Below, piece after piece: positions 14,424 to 15,462 of a stretch of 15,462 nucleotides of DNA (within the stretch, counting starts at the first letter, position 1; every line of letters begins with the position of its first letter). Source of the stretch: Oligoflexales bacterium (GTDB lineage: Bacteria > Bdellovibrionota_B > Oligoflexia > Oligoflexales > CACXFL01); contig JANQHA010000215.1 of NCBI GenBank assembly GCA_028282865.1, forward strand, positions 1 to 15,462, read 5' to 3'. The position numbers and the translations under genes were made by a program. The notes below the pieces were generated by a model, which saw nothing but the letters and a program-made list of their open reading frames with translations, searched no databases and was not told where the DNA came from.

Positions 14424-15462
14424 TTAGAATCTACCTAAGACACCGGCTTTAATAGCCATGCCACTGCGAGTTTCAGTAGAATCTGAAGCACCAGTTCCAT
14501 CTTTGTACCAAGTACCAGAGCTGCTAGCTAAACTTAGGTAAGGAACATATCCATCACCAACCGCTTTACACTTAACTCCGACAATAATCGATTGAATGTT
14601 ATCGGTAGTATCATCCAAAGCTTTGTTGCCTTTGCTGTCTGTTCCGCCTTGTTTAACATCGTAAGCATGATACGCCAAATATGGGTGCCATGAACCGAAA
14701 GAATAGCCAACATGAACATCGATTTGGCTATGAGTATCGGTCTCTGGATCACTTCGGCTACCTAAGTGGTTTTTACGATTATCAGCAGTGTAGTTTAGCA
14801 TAAGTCCAAGCCCTGCAACCTTACCTTTAACACCAAGCGAGTACGCCATAGAGTTATTTAGGTCATAAGAAGCAAGTTGAACAAGCGGCATCCATCCAGC
14901 GAAGTTACCCATCCACTCAACAGTAGCAGCTGGACCTTTGTTGGTAGTGTTTTTGTAAACACAAGTAGCATCATCATCTTCACACATAACGTCATCGATC
15001 AACTGAACTGTAAGCTCACCAGCAAGTGCTAAATGAAGGCTAATAGCATCAGACCAAGTTGAGAAAGGTTTTGCTTGATTTGAATAACCGTGAGCGTTAG
15101 CGCCTTTTGTTGCTCCATACTCAGCATAACCGTCTTTAAAATGCCAACCAGCTTGGTTCGCCTTAACTCGACCCATTGTAAAGCCGATCATGTCGTTAAG
15201 CTGAAGCCGAGCGTTAGCTAAGTCAACATGACTAGCAAGAGCATCGTAACTAAACATGTAAGCTACATCCTTAGCAATCTCTCCCTCGAGTGTTAGGTTA
15301 ACAAATTCAGTCGAGATCTTTGAGGTCGAGCTCGCATCTACTCCGGTGGTTTCTTTCAACTTACCATCGTTGTGAACTAGACCCGCTCGGTACTCAAGGC
15401 CTACCTTAGGCTTGTGACCGTGATGACCGTGATGTCCGTCATGACCATGACTGTTTGCAAAA
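14424..15462 (-). CDS. Outer-membrane beta-barrel (porin-like) protein, His-rich N terminus, 5' end outside window
   Basis: The frame is open from the right edge (about 345 codons seen), so the TTG at 15359 is not the start. The visible N terminus, F-A-N-S followed by H-G-H-D-G-H-H-G-H-H-G-H, looks like the end of a signal peptide and then seven histidines in 12 residues, a probable metal-binding tail. The rest is alternating beta strands with Tyr/Trp girdles (L-E-Y-R-A-G-L, V-A-Y-M-F-S-Y, G-L-M-L-N-Y-T-A, I-D-V-H-V-G-Y-S-F) and long polar loops. One loop has C-E-D-D-D-A-T-C, which could be a disulfide-closed acidic loop. It ends G-R-F, the C-terminal aromatic that the BAM complex recognises. 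Likely an abundant general or metal-related porin; exact class uncertain. Confidence 0.88.
   Translation of the reverse strand, partial: FANSHGHDGHHGHHGHKPKVGLEYRAGLVHNDGKLKETTGVDASSTSKISTEFVNLTLEGEIAKDVAYMFSYDALASHVDLANARLQLNDMIGFTMGRVKANQAGWHFKDGYAEYGATKGANAHGYSNQAKPFSTWSDAISLHLALAGELTVQLIDDVMCEDDDATCVYKNTTNKGPAATVEWMGNFAGWMPLVQLASYDLNNSMAYSLGVKGKVAGLGLMLNYTADNRKNHLGSRSDPETDTHSQIDVHVGYSFGSWHPYLAYHAYDVKQGGTDSKGNKALDDTTDNIQSIIVGVKCKAVGDGYVPYLSLASSSGTWYKDGTGASDSTETRSGMAIKAGVLGRF

Overview
The window reads as chromosome of an AT-rich, double-membraned (Gram-negative) bacterium. It has Sec signal peptides, an outer-membrane beta-barrel protein ending in phenylalanine, a LysR regulator and clear AGGAG-type ribosome binding sites. 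The style (many small exported proteins, a His-rich porin, a soluble GAF histidine kinase) would suit a Bdellovibrionota/Oligoflexia-like lineage, but that is a weak inference because no marker gene fixes the taxon.

Layout. 1-741 (-) is the transmembrane part of an ABC exporter that runs off the left edge. It faces a tightly packed plus-strand operon (866-3386) encoding a ParB-like 'GNHR' protein, a SAM methyltransferase and a GT-B-like glycosyltransferase, coupled by a GTGA overlap and then a 2-nt gap. Together these look like the edge of a surface-glycan locus. 3452-6232 (-) is a compact three-gene unit: an AAA+ ATPase with a C-terminal HTH-like segment, then CsaA, then a large exported protein of unknown function. 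6641-8455 (-) holds two exported proteins, one a DUF1080 (3-keto-disaccharide hydrolase/LamG-like) domain fused to a lipocalin-like domain. 8583-10426 (-) is a LysR regulator overlapping a ten-TM EamA/DMT transporter by ATGA, with a T-N11-A palindrome upstream of the regulator.

10621-11408 (-) is the most system-like part. A tRNA-Asp(GUC) gene is followed after 14 nt by a HEPN protein and its MNT nucleotidyltransferase partner, overlapping by 14 nt and with all catalytic motifs intact. This is a HEPN-MNT toxin-antitoxin pair of the HI0074/HI0073 type, possibly transcribed with the tRNA. A decayed tRNA-like fragment lies 70 bp upstream of the matching part of the tRNA.

11571-14163 (+) carries a doubtful small ORF, an exported DUF4430-like protein, a uracil-DNA-glycosylase-superfamily protein with four cysteines placed as in Fe-S family members, and a soluble GAF histidine kinase with no response regulator in view. 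The window ends with a convergent His-rich outer-membrane protein (14424-15462, -), cut at its 5' end by the window edge. Two hairpins lie beyond its stop, one of them a canonical minus-strand terminator.

No CRISPR array, transposase, integrase, rRNA or phage structural gene was seen. Stretches over 300 bases without a confident gene: only 6329-6640, which holds a 23-bp palindrome and a doubtful 79-codon ORF.
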